The position numbers and the translations under genes are program-made. Shown piece after piece: positions 48,365-60,582 of a stretch of 64,000 nt of DNA. This DNA comes from Mercurialis annua. Lineage: Eukaryota > Streptophyta > Magnoliopsida > Malpighiales > Euphorbiaceae. The number at the start of each line of letters is the position of its first letter. Within the stretch, counting starts at the first letter, position 1. Location of the stretch: contig NC_065576.1 in assembly GCF_937616625.2 (NCBI RefSeq), forward strand, positions 4,652,501 to 4,716,500, in the 5' to 3' direction. The notes beneath the pieces are model-generated. The model searched no databases, was not told the DNA's origin, and saw only the letters and a program-made list of their open reading frames with translations.

Positions 48365-50134
48365 CTACCCCAAACTAGTAGTGTCGTCAGCCGGTGGAGG
48401 TGGAGGTGGGGGAAACTGCGGTCGTAACTCCGGTGGGAGTGTAGTCATCAGTCGCGCAAGCTCAGTACGGATCCGCTCGTCGAAACCCGCCTCCACAGTA
48501 CGGATCCGCTGCTCGACCCGCTCTTCAAAACCCGCCTCCACAGTACGCATCCGCTGCTCGAGTCGCTCCTCAACCTCTCTAGCAATGCGCTGCTCGATCT
48601 CCTCACTAACGACCGCCTGCTGCTGTGACTGGGATGATCCGCCGCGGCGCAATCGGCTGCTCTGGCCGATGTAGGATGCTGAAGCCGAACCAATACCGTA
48701 GACTCGCTGCTTCTTGATTGCCTCGAGAGACAAAAACAGCTCGTTCTCGTCGATCGGCTCTGGAGTCGACGAACTCCCTTCTCCAGCCGCCTGAGACTGG
48801 GTCGCTGCAGCAAGCTCTGCCTGGAAACGGTCCTGAGAATAAAAATACAAATTTATAGTTTAGTAAAACTTTATAAAAATACTTCACAAATATTAGTTTA
48901 AACCTACATTTCTAACTAAAATTCGGCAGTATTTTCTCTAAAATTAGATCATCACCCATTTTCCAGGGACATCCTGCAACAACTACAGACAACTCTGTTC
49001 AACAATACGAAATAGCAATCACAACACCCACAACAAACACGTAAACATCCTATAAACAACTAACTATATAAAGTTATATTTATATCATAGTAAGCAGTCA
49101 CTTAAGGTTAAAATAAACTTACGTTTTTATCCTTTGATCTCTTGTCAGCGAAGACAGTCCGATCAGCCTTGGTCAGGTGCAACCGTACATGCAACTCAGC
49201 TAAAGTGGGCTCTCGACCGAGCTCCTCAGTCTATCATATGAAATGAAAAAGTTAATTAGTAGATAAACAGAATATATAACGATTAGTAATATTAAAAACT
49301 TACCATAACTGTCTTATGCCTCGTAGCCGATCTCGATCCTGCGGTATGTCGAACCGGTCCGGTGCCAGCTCCGGACGGCTCACTCAGCCGATTAGCTCGT
49401 GCTACCTCAGACTTCTTCTTAGCCTCAGCAGTATCCCAGTCTCGCTTCCACGACGCCCAAGTATCAGCACTAACACTGCCCTCTTTTTTATCTGGCTTCA
49501 TGTTGTGGAGAGTATCTTTGTACCGATTAGCCGCATGTCGGTAGAAGACCCCTCTAATCAGGTCCTCAGGGTGGGTGGAGTCCCAGCAAAAACCCTTCTG
49601 TAAACCATTAATTAATAAAAACAATTAGAAATCAAAAAGACAGTAAAACATATATTTAAAATTTTAATTTAACAACCTTGAACTCCTCGAAGTAGAAGCC
49701 CTTATGCTCTGCTGTCAGCTTCTTCCACGAGGAACCCTCAGGGAACCAGCTAGATCGGAAAATGGGCAAGATCGCCCTCGATGCGCTCCCGCTGTCGTTC
49801 CTGCTATCTAGTAACCTTTCTCTGTACGTTACAAAAAAGTTAGTTTTCACATTTTTGAAATAATATTTGTTAAAAAAAGTTGTCAATCATACCTTGCAGC
49901 ATCAGGTGTAACTCTAATCCTCCCAGTCTCGTCCGTAGCTGGCGGCTGGTCCTGTGGCTGTCTCGCCGCTCTCCGCGGTGCGGGTCTACCCGCCAGCACC
50001 TGCTGCTCAGCCCCTGGATCCGAGCTCTCAAGTGGATCCTGCTCTGGGTCGCCACGTCCACGTCCACGTCCACGTCCCTGACCAGTGTCCCTACCCCGGC
50101 CTCGGCCGGCAGAAGAAGAACCTGAACCTCTCAT
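48365..50134 (-). CDS. CACTA second protein (plant En/Spm transposase-like, TNPA role)
   Basis: Predicted 418 aa from five exons: 50134-49893, 49821-49677, 49597-49304, 49230-49123, 48832-48365. All junctions are GT-AG and the total of 1257 nt keeps the frame, which supports the model. The N-terminus is a low-complexity RGRGRGRD-type Arg/Gly segment. The middle (WDSTHPEDLIRGVFYRHAANRYKDTLHNMK region, then ELGREPTLAELHVRLH) is the pattern of the plant Ptta/En/Spm transposase family. The C-terminus has two direct repeats of about 17 aa (RTVEAGFEERVEQRI type) in a likely coiled coil, then Pro8 and a short tail. Such proteins bind the subterminal repeats and bring the element ends together for TNP2. 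It lies downstream of the transposase gene on the same strand. Unlike that gene, it has no visible lesion. Confidence 0.85.
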
Positions 50135-50289
50135 ATCTGCAAAACAAATTACAAAACAATATTCGACAAGAAAAAAATAATCACATCTATTATAAAAACC
50201 ATAACACATAATTTTTTAACAAAATAAAGTTACTACATCAACAAACGTAAATAAAAGTCAAAATTCTACAGAAATAACATTAAAACAAA

Positions 50290-53200
50290 TCATGCAATTT
50301 CTATATCATCTTCCGCTCCAATGTCATCATCGTCTGATGAGGATGGTGGATAATCATCTTCCGTCTCTACTATTGGAGGGTTGTGTAATGCAGCCTCGTC
50401 CGCCTCGCCATTCGGATCAACTAAATTTGTCGGGTCGTCATTCGTTATGACATCGAGCGGATGTTCTGCACTATCATCTTGGAAAGCTGGAACAGTTGTT
50501 TCAGGCATGTCTAGCTCAGAGCGAGCTTTTATCTTGCATACTGCCCACCAATCTTTCTTGTCCCGCTTTTTGCTAGGATAAGGTAAGTAATGTACTTGGT
50601 CGGACTGTTCAGCTAAAATGAAAGGTTCATATTTGTTGTATCTCCTTCTGTGATTAACATCCACTATGTTATACCGAGGATGGACTAACATACCAACCGT
50701 TTTTGTAGGATCAAACCAATTACATTTAAATAAAACCGTCCTCTTTATTGGTAGAGCTGGATACTCTAACTCAATAATGTCAGTCAACACTCCATAAAAG
50801 TCGCTTTCAGCTGGGCCGTAGAGTGATCCTTTTACACAGACTCCGCTATTCATTGTGACCCGATCCTCCCCATATTCTTCAGTATTGAATTTAAACCCGT
50901 TCACACAGTACCCCTTGAATGTTTTGAACGATCTAAGCGGTCCCTTTGCAAGACTTAGAATATAGGGATTGGTACTGACAGTTGGGTCTTTCACCTGTAG
51001 CACAATTATTATACGGATCAACACGATAATATAATATACAACTACGACGGTAAAACAACATTAATACTTACATATTGCTCGAACCAAAAGGCGAATTCCC
51101 TCTCCAATTTGACTACAACTTCGGTCTGTGTAATTTCGGGGTTGAATTCATACAACTCGCCTTCAAAAACTCTTTTTACAAGAATACGAGCGAATTAATA
51201 CAATTTGTATCAAATTCTTCAATACTGAACTTAAATTTGTATATTAAGACTTACTCTCTGTAAGGTTCGATTTCAGGGCAATTCAAAAGGATGTAGCTTC
51301 GGGCAGCAACATATTCAGCATCATCCAGATATCTGTTCCGACAAGCACCTACAGGTCGCCCTTTTGGTTTGAAAATATTTAATCTGTCGAAATCATCATC
51401 AACGTCCATTTCGCAAACTTCATTTCTTTGCATCCGACATGGTACCATCGGATCACCATCCTTGAAATAAAAAGATGCAAATTTTGCTGTTTCCTCCAGT
51501 AGATATCCGCTGCTAATGCTTCCTTCCACTCTGCCTTTATTCGAAACCTTATTTTTGAGTTTTCTCAGGTATCTGCATAATCATATAATTAGTTAATTTA
51601 CCTAATTATCGGTTGACGAAATAGAACTTTAAATATATCACCTTTCAAACGGATACATCCAACGATACTGAACAGGTCCTGCCATCATAGCTTCGTATGG
51701 AAGGTGTACGGGGAGATGTTCCATCGAATCAAAAAAACTCGGCGGAAATATACGTTCCAACTTGCACAGTATCTTCGGGATATCAAGCTCTAATCTCTGA
51801 AGATCTGCCTTTTTCAGCGATGTGGCGGTTAACTCTCTGAAGAATATACTCAACTCTGTTAAAGGCTCCCACACTTCTGCCGGAAGAAGCTCCCGAAGAG
51901 CAATTGGCAAAAGTCGTTGCATGAAGACATGACAATCATGACTTTTCATGCCCATCATCTTTAAACTGTTTAAATCAACGCACCTAGACAAGTTGGACAC
52001 GTAACCATCTGGAAACTTTAACTTTTGAATCCATTCTAACAAAATCTTTTTTAAATCTCTGTCCAAAGCATACAAAGCCTTTGGATATCTACCAGTTTCC
52101 TCATCTTGTGCCAGGCAGGACGATCACAAATTTTATTCAACTCTGCCCGAGATTTTACCGTATCTTTCGTCTTACCAGGTACATTGAGCACGGTATTGAA
52201 AACGTTGTCAAATACATTTTTCTCAATATGCATGACATCGAGATTATGCCGGATCACATTTGTCCTCCAATACGGTAAATCCCAAAATATACTTTTTCGG
52301 TTCCAACCACGGCCTTTAGATAGTTCATCATTCGTAGCCTTAGCATCATTCTCATAGGCCCTCTTAAACCCCAAACCGTCCACCTCTGCTAACACTTCAT
52401 CTCCAGTCCTCACACCTCCAAATTGATGTCTAACTTGTTTGCCTTTTCGGAATTCGGTAACATTCCGACGGAAATGGTGACCTGTAGGTAAAAACTTTCT
52501 GTGGCAATCAAACCACGATTGTTTTCCACTCTCGGGCAACGTGAAAGCCTCAGTATTTTCCATACAATGCGGACATGCCAATCTTCCTGATGTGCTCCAA
52601 CCGGACAACATTGAATAAGCGGGAAAGTCATTAATTGTCCACATAAGCGCCGCCCTCATTTGAAAATTCTGCCGTTTTTGAATGTCATATGTCCGGATTC
52701 CAGATTCCCACAACTGATTCAACTCCGCTATTAATGGCTGCAGGAAAATATCCATATGGTTTTTTGGATTACCGGGTCCCGGGACAAGTATTGTTAGAAA
52801 CATAAACTCATCCTTCATGCACATGCCAGGAGGCAGATTATACGGCGTCACAATAACTGGCCAGGAAGAATAATTTTTCCCAAAACTACCAAATGGTTGA
52901 AACCCGTCAGTACATAAGCCTAGCCTGATATTTCTTGTTTCGTCAGCAAAATCTGTATGCAACTCACTGAACCGTTTCCAAGCCGGAGAGTCAGAAGGAT
53001 GACACATCTTCTCGTCTTCCATTTCATGTTCAGCGTGCCATGTCATATGTTTAGCTGTGGCTTTGGAAGCGTACAATCTTTGCAGCCTCGGAGTTAAAGG
53101 GAAATAAAACATTTTTTTGTACGGAACGTTAGCCCTTCTTTTGGCCGAATTGCTTTTCGTTACAGGTTTCCACCGAGGAAATGTGCAAACTTTACAGTGG

Positions 53201-53934
53201 GTTAAATCCTCGTCCGCCCCCCAGTAAATCATACAGTTGTGGAAACAGCAATCAATAACCTCGACCGGAAACCCGAGACCTTTCACCAGCTTCTTGATAT
53301 TAGCAAAAAATTTCGGCATTTTGTTGTTCTCTGGAAGCAGTTCTTGTAATAAACGGCAGGTGTCATCAATCAAAGATATCGACCCCTGATGTCGACACTT
53401 AATATCCAAAATTTCAACAGATGCGGACAGGGGTGAGTGTTTGCTATTTCCGGGCCATATTTCTTCTTCTGCCGCACTCATCATATCAAAAAACTTCCGA
53501 GCTTCGACATTCGGGGTCTCTTCCTCAAAAACTTCGGGACCAGCAGCATCAATAACCATTCTCTGGCCATAGTTTAAATCTCCCCCTCCCTCATTATAGT
53601 AATCGTATTCATTAGCCGGCTGCTGAACTACAGGAGGGACATTCACCTCACCGTGGTGAATCCAGACATAGTAATCTGGAACAAACCCAGACTGCAAGAC
53701 ATGTAGTTTCACAACTTCGACATCTCAAAAATTTGTATTTCTACATTTTGTCCTAGAACATGGGCATTTTATCTCTTCCCCACTCATACACTCGGGATGT
53801 TGTACAGCAAAATTCACGAACTCTTCAAGATTAGGGAAAAAATCAGGCGGCAGGAAGCCTCTGTCATGTCTCGTATACATCCAACTGCGGTCTGGATTCA
53901 TTTCTGGAGGACGTACAATTAGGTACTGGTTCAT
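50290..53934 (-). pseudogene. CACTA TNP2-type transposase, interrupted
   Basis: Exons read as 53934-51642, 51572-51255, 51171-51072 and 50994-50290 with good GT-AG sites. Domains in order: transposase-associated N-terminal zinc region (DRSWMY...CPCSRTKC), TNP2-like catalytic region (from about 53340; GADEDLTHCKVC, FGSFGKNYSSWPVI, LDVMHIEKNVFDNV), DUF4218 (GMKSHDCHVFMQRLLPIALREL), DUF4216 (VGMLVHPRYNIVD), acidic tail. Two lesions: TGA at 53725-53727 between the associated domain and the catalytic part, and a 1-nt loss near 52118 just before DEETGRYPKALY, where the frame moves from the upstream to the downstream ORF. The exon sum is one base short of a multiple of three, in agreement. Restoring both would give about 1138 aa, a normal length. 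It is probably dead, unless the TGA lies in an unrecognised intron. Confidence 0.88.
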
Positions 53935-55364
53935 AAGCTCAATGTAGCAAAGTCAATGTAATTGACTGCTAAAAGGGTAGGGTCCTATCCCATTCGCAAA
54001 ACTGGCGCCCCATAATTCGATCACGATATATGGATGAATACGGAAAAAATATTCGGCAGCCTTCCGGCGTCGTTCCCCAGGTGCATTATATAATATAGGA
54101 TGTGTAACGCTAATTATATATTCCGTAAGGAATAAGCGTTACACAGCCTATATTAAATAGCCACCCGGAGAACATACGCCAGAAAACTACCAAATATTTT
54201 TATACCATATCCATACATATATGTTTTTTCGTGATCAAATTACGCAGACGACAGCAGTTTTACGAACTGTACACACGTACAATCCCGTGTCGTTCAATCT
54301 CTTGAACACACGGGACGGGTTTCTACGGCTAGGTAAGATTTTATTCGGTGGGAATAAAATCTTTGTTAATTAAATTTAACAGTTATTCAATTTACTCTAA
54401 CAAACTAAAATGAAATACAAAAATGCAGTAACACTTACTTGTTGAAGAGCAGAACCGCAAGAGAGAAGAGATATGAATACGGTAGCCGCGATGTAAACAG
54501 ACAACAATGGCTATTATAAGCGGCTATCAGAAACCGTCAGCGAGACACATACAAACCTAATACGATAGTTTTATATTAGTTTTGTAGAACACTATTAATT
54601 AAATAATTAAAGTTATACTATTAGTTACATATACTTATTGAAAATTCGGCAGAACTTCCCCGTAAAATGAGCATCACCCATTTTTCAGGGAAGTCCTGTA
54701 AGCAAACATTACATATTCCAACATAACCAACAAACCATTGCATCTAAAATTTTTCAAATTAAGAATAAATTACGTAATCAAATTAAACAATTCAATTAAC
54801 TCTAATTAAATTTTTAATCTAATTAAATTATAATTTATTTAAACTACAAATTAACAATTTAATTAACCTAATCATATATAATCTAATATTTAACTTGAAT
54901 TTCATCAATTAATAAAATATTACTAATTACATAACCTAATTAATAACTACACCACAAACTAAAAAATAATTAAATATTGTTAACTAAACCTTAAATTGAA
55001 TTGTATAATTTAATTATCTAAAATTGACTAATTTAATTAACAGTTAACATAATTAATTATTATTTAAAATAATAACATATCAAATATTTCAAAATTTAAT
55101 GCAAACAATTTCAATTTAACTTAATTAAAAATTAATCTAATTAAAACTTAATCTAATTTTAATAAACCCTAATTAACAATTAACCTAATTTATTAAAGCC
55201 TAATTAACTTTTAACTTAATTTTAACCTAAATTTATTAAATCAGTAAACCTAATTAAAATCTAAAAACCTAATTTTAAATCTAATTACATCCTAATTTAA
55301 ACCTAATATTAAATCTGAAAATATAATAAACAAATAAATAAATAAATAAAACCTTACCTCTGGC

Positions 55365-55600
55365 TGAAAGGCGGAAAACGGTGGTGAACGGCGGCAGCGG
55401 TGAACGGCGGACTGATGAACGGCAGTGGTGAACGGCGGACTGATGCTCTGGCTGAAAGGCAGCGGTGAACGGCGGTGGTTCTGCTGGCAGTGGTGAACGG
55501 CGGGCTCGGACGACGGTGGACTGAAGAAAATATGGAGGTGAACGGCGGCAGAGGACTGATGAAATGGGGACGGCAGCGGTGAACGGCGATCTGAACTGAT
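55365..55600. repeat. GTGAACGGCGG minisatellite inside the CACTA element
   Basis: Repeated units gtgaacggcgg, (g)gcagcggtgaacgg and actgatgaacggc, between the transposase start and the right subterminal array. The 102-codon ORF across it is a product of the repeat. It may belong to the 5' leader of the element's transcript. Confidence 0.7.
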
Positions 55601-55659
55601 GAAGGAAGGAAAAGAAAAAAATGGGGAAAGGAAAGGGCTTCTGCCCGTTTAATGCCTAA

Positions 55660-55980
55660 CATTAGCGACGGATATTAAATCCGTCGCTAATGTTAGACAT
55701 TAAATGAAACGCAGAGTTTCATTGGTACGTTAGCGACGGATTGTGAAAATCTGTCGCTAACGTAACAATGAAACTCTGCGTTTCATTTTCCTCTAGAGAT
55801 TAGCGACGGATTACTACAATCCGTCGCTAAAACCGGGGGAAAAAATTGGCGGGGAAGCTCCCGCCAATTTATTTTGAGAACTTGGCGACGGACAGTATGT
55901 CTGTCGCCAAGTCCGTCGGTATTATCGAAATTAGCGACGAATTGTACATCCGTCGCTAATTTCGGTCGCTAATCGCAGGA
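55660..55980. repeat. CACTA right subterminal array with large hairpins
   Basis: TTAGCGACGGA pairs set inside longer palindromes. 55650-55705 has arms of about 25 bp around tattaaat. 55700-55790 has arms of about 40 bp (aatgaaac gcagagtttcatt ... aatgaaactctgcgtttcatt) enclosing a cgttagcgacgga/tctgtcgctaacg pair. Confidence 0.85.
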
Positions 55981-56029
55981 ATTCTAGTAGTGAGTGGAAT
56001 TACTACTATCATATTAACAAGTTAGCAAC

Positions 56030-56565
56030 ATAATGTCAACATGATATCAACAATTAATGCTAATTTAGTCAAGATGTTTGTAAAATAAGAACATCGATTG
56101 ATTTAAGCCAAAAACAATCAACATATTATCAAAAACATGTCAATAACTCATCAATACAGTAATTTAAGACTAACTTTATTTTTCTTTTAATGATTGAAAA
56201 ATCAACATGTTATCAACAGTATATCAACAACATGTCAACATAAAATTGAAAATCAAAAAAAGTTGAAATACTTATCAACATAATGTCAACAATAAATCAA
56301 CAAAGAATCAACAATTAATGCTAATTTAGTTAAGATGTTTGTAAAATGAGAACATTGATTGATTTAAGTCAAAAACAATCAACATATTATCAAAAACATG
56401 TCAATAGCTCATTAATACATCAATTTAAGACTAAGTTTATTTTTCTTTCAATGATTGAAAAATCAACATGTTATCAACAGTATATCAACAACATGTCAAC
56501 ATAAAATTGAAAATCAAAAAAAGTTGAAATACATATGAACATAATGTCAACAATAAATCAACAAC
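56030..56565. repeat. Two-copy tandem repeat, period about 261 bp, in the MULE right arm
   Basis: The block starting caattaatgctaatttagt at 56051 recurs at 56312 with few changes. It is saturated with tcaaca / atcaacatg motifs on one strand; the left arm shows the complement (tgttgat) at 47210-47300. Confidence 0.85.
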
Positions 56566-57460
56566 GAATCAACATAAGGAATAAAATAAAACATAATTTT
56601 TTTAAAAATTGTGGCAGTCGATAAAATATCAACAAGAAATCAACAACATGTCAACATGATAATACTAACATATCCTTATTTAATCTCATTTAGATTTTGT
56701 TTGTTTAGTTATTTCACGCACAAAATTATCTAATTTGCTAATGTTTTTTTTAGAATAAATTTTTTCAATGTTAAAATTAAGGAAATACCAACTAATTATC
56801 AATACAAAATCAACATAAAATCAACAACACTGTAATATTATAATATTTCAGCAATCAACCATCATCAATAAATCGAACTGCATAATAAAAAACACAGAAA
56901 TACAACCAAACACAAAAAAATGCAGAAATAACAAAAATTTATTCCATATAACCATAAATTTATATTACATAATATGAAATTAGCATTATATTCTTAAAAT
57001 ATAATCTCTATACATGTTTAATGGTGAAAAAACAGTAAAAAAATTGTAGATCTGAAAATAAAAAAGAAGAAGAAGAAGAAGAAAAATTAATAAATTATAG
57101 ATATGAAATCAAATAGATGACGACGATGAGCCGAGGAGATGATGGCGTTGACGAAGATGACAACGAAGACGATGATGAGAACAATGACGGAGAAGCGGAG
57201 GAACAGAGAACGGCTCAGCGGAAGACGGCGAACGATAAAAAAGAGAGAGGAAGAACTAAGAGGAAGAGAGAATTGAATGATGAGGAGAGAGAAAATAAAT
57301 GAAATTATGATTTGTATGTTGTTAGGGTTTGATATATAGAGTCCGTATAAAAGTTATAATTCAGTCCGCACATGGTAGTTTAGAAAACTCAAACCTGCAT
57401 CCGTATAAAAGTTATAAAGTGGACAAATTAAGTTGTTTGTGTAAAAAACCCCAATTTGAA

Positions 57461-57647
57461 TGGCAGTTTATAAAATCCATTTAGCACGCTAATGGGACGA
57501 TAGTCCAGAATATCAGATAAATTATTAGGACGAATATCATAAAAGATAAATTAACACCTTGGGGAAGGGAAATAGTAATATGAAAGGAAAAACAATTTTA
57601 AAATATCAGCTTCGAGAGTGCTCCAAAAAAAGGTGAGGTTTGAGAAC
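57461..57647. other. Flank of the MULE, nothing seen
   Basis: Short AT-rich stretch between the MULE target duplication and the next MITE. Confidence 0.5.
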
Positions 57648-57650
57648 TAA

Positions 57651-58060
57651 GACCTCATTTGATTTGGGATAATTTCACTAAAAAAGTTTAATTTCTCTAA
57701 AAATAACATATTCTTCTTATCTGCTTCATTATTGTTAATCTACTTTTCAAAAAGTTGAAGAGTTGAATGCCCTTTAATTAAAAAAATGACTTCCCTAGCA
57801 AAATCTAGATAAGCTCTACTTTCCTAATTAAATTAATTAAAATACGATTATAACCCTATATATTTAATTAGTTAATTTAGTTATTGAGCGTAATATTGTC
57901 TTTACATTTTAATTAATTTAAAATAAATACAACTTTCCGAGAAGTTATTAAGTGAACCAAGTAATAAAAATATTAATTTCCTCCACACTAACTTCCTTAG
58001 TAATTAACTTTTCGAAAAATATATTTCCCAGAAATTATACTTTTTTAATCAAAAGAGGCC
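57651..58060. mobile_element. PIF/Harbinger (Tourist-like) MITE, about 410 bp
   Basis: Ends GACCTCATTTGATT and (complement) GGCCTCTTTTGATT, with taatttc shared further in. Flanked by TAA at 57648-57650 and 58061-58063, the 3-bp target typical of Tourist elements. Confidence 0.75.
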
Positions 58061-58063
58061 TAA

Positions 58064-59345
58064 ATTAAAATAGATTAAAGTTTTTTCAGTAACGATCGAG
58101 TCAATCAATAGCTTGAAAGTCCCTAGAATTAGCTATCCATTTATCTTAAACGTAAATAATTGTTTTAGAGTTTCCACCTTTAATATATCCTTAGAATTTA
58201 AAAATAATATATAATTTTCCCCCTTTATAAAACAAAATGTTAACACGGCTTAAAAGTATGGGTCAAATTGAACCATTTAGAAATTATAAACTAATGTATG
58301 AGGTAAAAGTTTAAAAATAATTAATTTGTTCTCAGAAAACTATTAGGAATATAATTATTTATTTTTACTATTTCATTTAATATTAATAAAAATAATTCTA
58401 GAAAAATAGAGATGAAAGTTGAGAGTCAGTAACTAAATTAGATGTAATTGATCATGGAAGTACCAAACTATCCCATTTTCTCTACTTTGGTTATCAAACT
58501 TGAATTTATTTCAATTTTCTTATTTAATTTAATTTGATTATAAAATTTTGATTTTGTTTCAACGGAAGGTTTTTCAGTAAAAAAATACAAAAATGGCAGC
58601 CGAATTTATATTTTTCATAAAACTTGACATATATGTATAATTTTGCTAAAAAAACTCCAACTTGTATCATAGTTACGCATTTATAAACGACAAGTTTTCA
58701 AAAAAAAAAATACAAATAAAAAACAATAGCCACATGGTAAAATCTAGCTGCCACGTTATTATTTTGGCTGAAAAGTCTCTGTTAAAATGAAATTAAAATT
58801 TAATAATTAAATTGAAACAAGCTAAAGTCCTATCACAAAAATATAATAAATTAAGTGTTTAATCTTTCAAAAATATCCAATTTTTTAGAATTTTTCGATT
58901 ATAGTTTTACCTTTTAAAATCTTCAATTCTATCCATTTTTCAATTTTCAGTTTCAACCATAGTCATTTGTTTAAATTGGATCGGAACAAAGATCAAAAAT
59001 ATCGTTTATATTAATTGATATTGTGTCAATTTGCATTATTATTATAAATATTTTAAGGGGTATTGTCAAAATAAATATTTAAGGTTTCATGTTTGTAGCA
59101 ATTTAATCATAATGTCCAAAATTTTACAAAATATATCTCAACCTTTCTTTTATTTGCATTTTCTAGCCCAACTTTGATTTCCAGAAAGAATATGCGGCTG
59201 GAACTGGAGGGGAGACTGATTTAAAGAAGAAAATGAGTTTGAAATGTTTGATATTTGATGTTTGATGTTTAAGTTAGAAGAAGAAAAACGGTACCGTTTT
59301 GTTCGAAACAAATCGGTTCTGTTTTGTTCAAAATGGCACCGTTTA
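58064..59345. other. Intergenic, no gene recognised
   Basis: AT-rich. Scattered phrases (aaatcttcaatt..tatccatttttcaattttcag at 58915-58955) resemble the MITE-like pair near 41090-41150, so old MITE sequence is likely. Confidence 0.4.
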
Positions 59346-59354
59346 TTTAAATAA

Positions 59355-59672
59355 GGGTTAATTACATATAAAATCACCACCTTTACACGAAATTGCAAAA
59401 ATAACACGACCTTTAAAACGTGGCAATTCAGGGCACCACCTTTCATTTCTTTTCAAAAACAACACGGACACATTTTTAATGGCATTTTTGCTGACGTGGC
59501 ATGACACGTGGCACTCCTATTGGGTGTCCAAGTCAGCAAAATTTTATCTAAAAACGTGTCCATGTTGTTTTTGAAAAGAAATGAAAGGTGATGCCCTGAA
59601 TTGACACGTTTTAAAGGTCGTGTTATTTTTGAAAATTCGTGTAAAGGTGGTGATTTTATATGTAATTAACCC
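59355..59672. mobile_element. MITE, 318 bp, near-perfect long inverted repeat
   Basis: Arms of about 100 bp starting GGGTTAATTACATATAAAAT, almost fully complementary (snap-back). A perfect 9-bp duplication, tttaaataa, lies at 59346-59354 and 59673-59681. The high arm identity suggests a recent insertion. Confidence 0.95.
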
Positions 59673-59681
59673 TTTAAATAA

Positions 59682-60579
59682 AGATTTGAAAAAAAAGACA
59701 GTTGCATTTTGAAGTCCTTTCACGATGTCCATAACCTAGCACTCTGACATCCCAACAAAAAATGACCGGTTTGGTAATACAAAATGTTAAAAAGAGAAAG
59801 ACTGAGATTTATTTGTAACGTTTTGCACATTGAGCCTAAACCGCTATAAATATGAAATATTGGTATTTGTTTTATCAATATTCTATTTTTTAAATATGAA
59901 GTAATATGAGAGTATTTTTGGACTTTCTTTTTGTTTCGATAAATGGCTATATTTAAAATTGAAAATTAAAAAATAACAAAACTTAAAAAATTTGAAAGAT
60001 ATACTATAAACTAGAAAAGTTAGAAAATTGAAATATTTTTAGATATATAACATAAATGAAATGCAGTTTAAAGGCCGTGAAAATCAATTATTCACTGAAT
60101 TATGAACGTTTATCTCACACAACTGTTATACTGTATCATATTTATAAAAAGCCAATAAATATTTATAATAGAAAAACAATTTTAAATTATTTTAATTGTT
60201 ATTCTTTTTATCATTAAATATTTCAAAAAATAAATACATATTTATTGCAAGAATAACATCACACGATTATGATCTCGTATAATTTTTCGATACCTTCCAA
60301 ATTTGCATTGTGGTAGTAATCAAGACAGGATCCTTTGGTGGTTTGCGTATGCAGTGACGCATTTGCTATAAAAAGTAATTCTAATAATTGTGAGGACTAC
60401 GGGGGACATAAAACTACACTCATCCACAACTTCGTCAGTTTTGCTACTTTTCCTATCAATAGTTATCAGTTCTGCTTCTTGTTTTTTTCTTTTTTAATTC
60501 AAGAGTTATCAACTTCTGTTTTTGAAGAATAAATCTTAATCATGATTTTTTTTGTCATAAATCATGATTTTTTTTGTCA
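59682..60579. other. Intergenic, no gene recognised
   Basis: AT-rich. Includes a 22-bp tandem pair (atcatgattttttttgtcataa) at about 60540-60583, just before the next MITE. Confidence 0.45.
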
Positions 60580-60582
60580 TAA

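Larger units (their letters stand above)
47695..55992 (-). mobile_element. CACTA (En/Spm-type) DNA transposon, 8298 bp, inside the MULE
   Basis: Ends CACTACAAGAAATC and GAATTCTAGTAGTG (complement CACTACTAGAATTC). A 3-bp target duplication, AGT, lies at 47692-47694 and 55993-55995. Both ends carry arrays of inverted TTAGCGACGGA motifs. It codes on the minus strand for a TNP2-type transposase (broken) and a second En/Spm protein (intact). Confidence 0.97.
46673..57451. mobile_element. Non-autonomous MULE with long terminal arms, split by a CACTA element
   Basis: Terminal repeats start GGGCTTTTTATATAAAATAC on the left and GGGGTTTTTTACACAAACAA (complement) on the right. A perfect 9-bp target duplication, caatttgaa, lies at 46664-46672 and 57452-57460. 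The arms (about 46673-47400 and 56740-57451) are long, diverged inverted repeats; both contain the gtttaatggtgaa / ttcaccattaaac landmark and tcaaca-rich sequence. Without the CACTA insert it would be about 2.5 kb. No mudrA-type transposase is visible, so it is non-autonomous. The 1-663 segment is another copy. Confidence 0.93.

Noticed and set aside
48381..48674. Plus-strand Gly/Arg/Ser-rich ORF
   Set aside because: Exact antisense of the last exon of the CACTA second protein.
50290..53934. Host genes for DUF4216/DUF4218 proteins
   Set aside because: The domain order and flanking CACTA termini show that they are parts of one transposase.
55354..55662. His/Pro/Arg-rich 102-aa ORF
   Set aside because: Produced by the GTGAACGGCGG minisatellite.
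57117..57302. Acidic 61-aa ORF (DDNEDDDENNDG)
   Set aside because: Lies in the MULE terminal arm. The other copies have indels that change the reading, so it is GA-rich repeat sequence and not a conserved protein.
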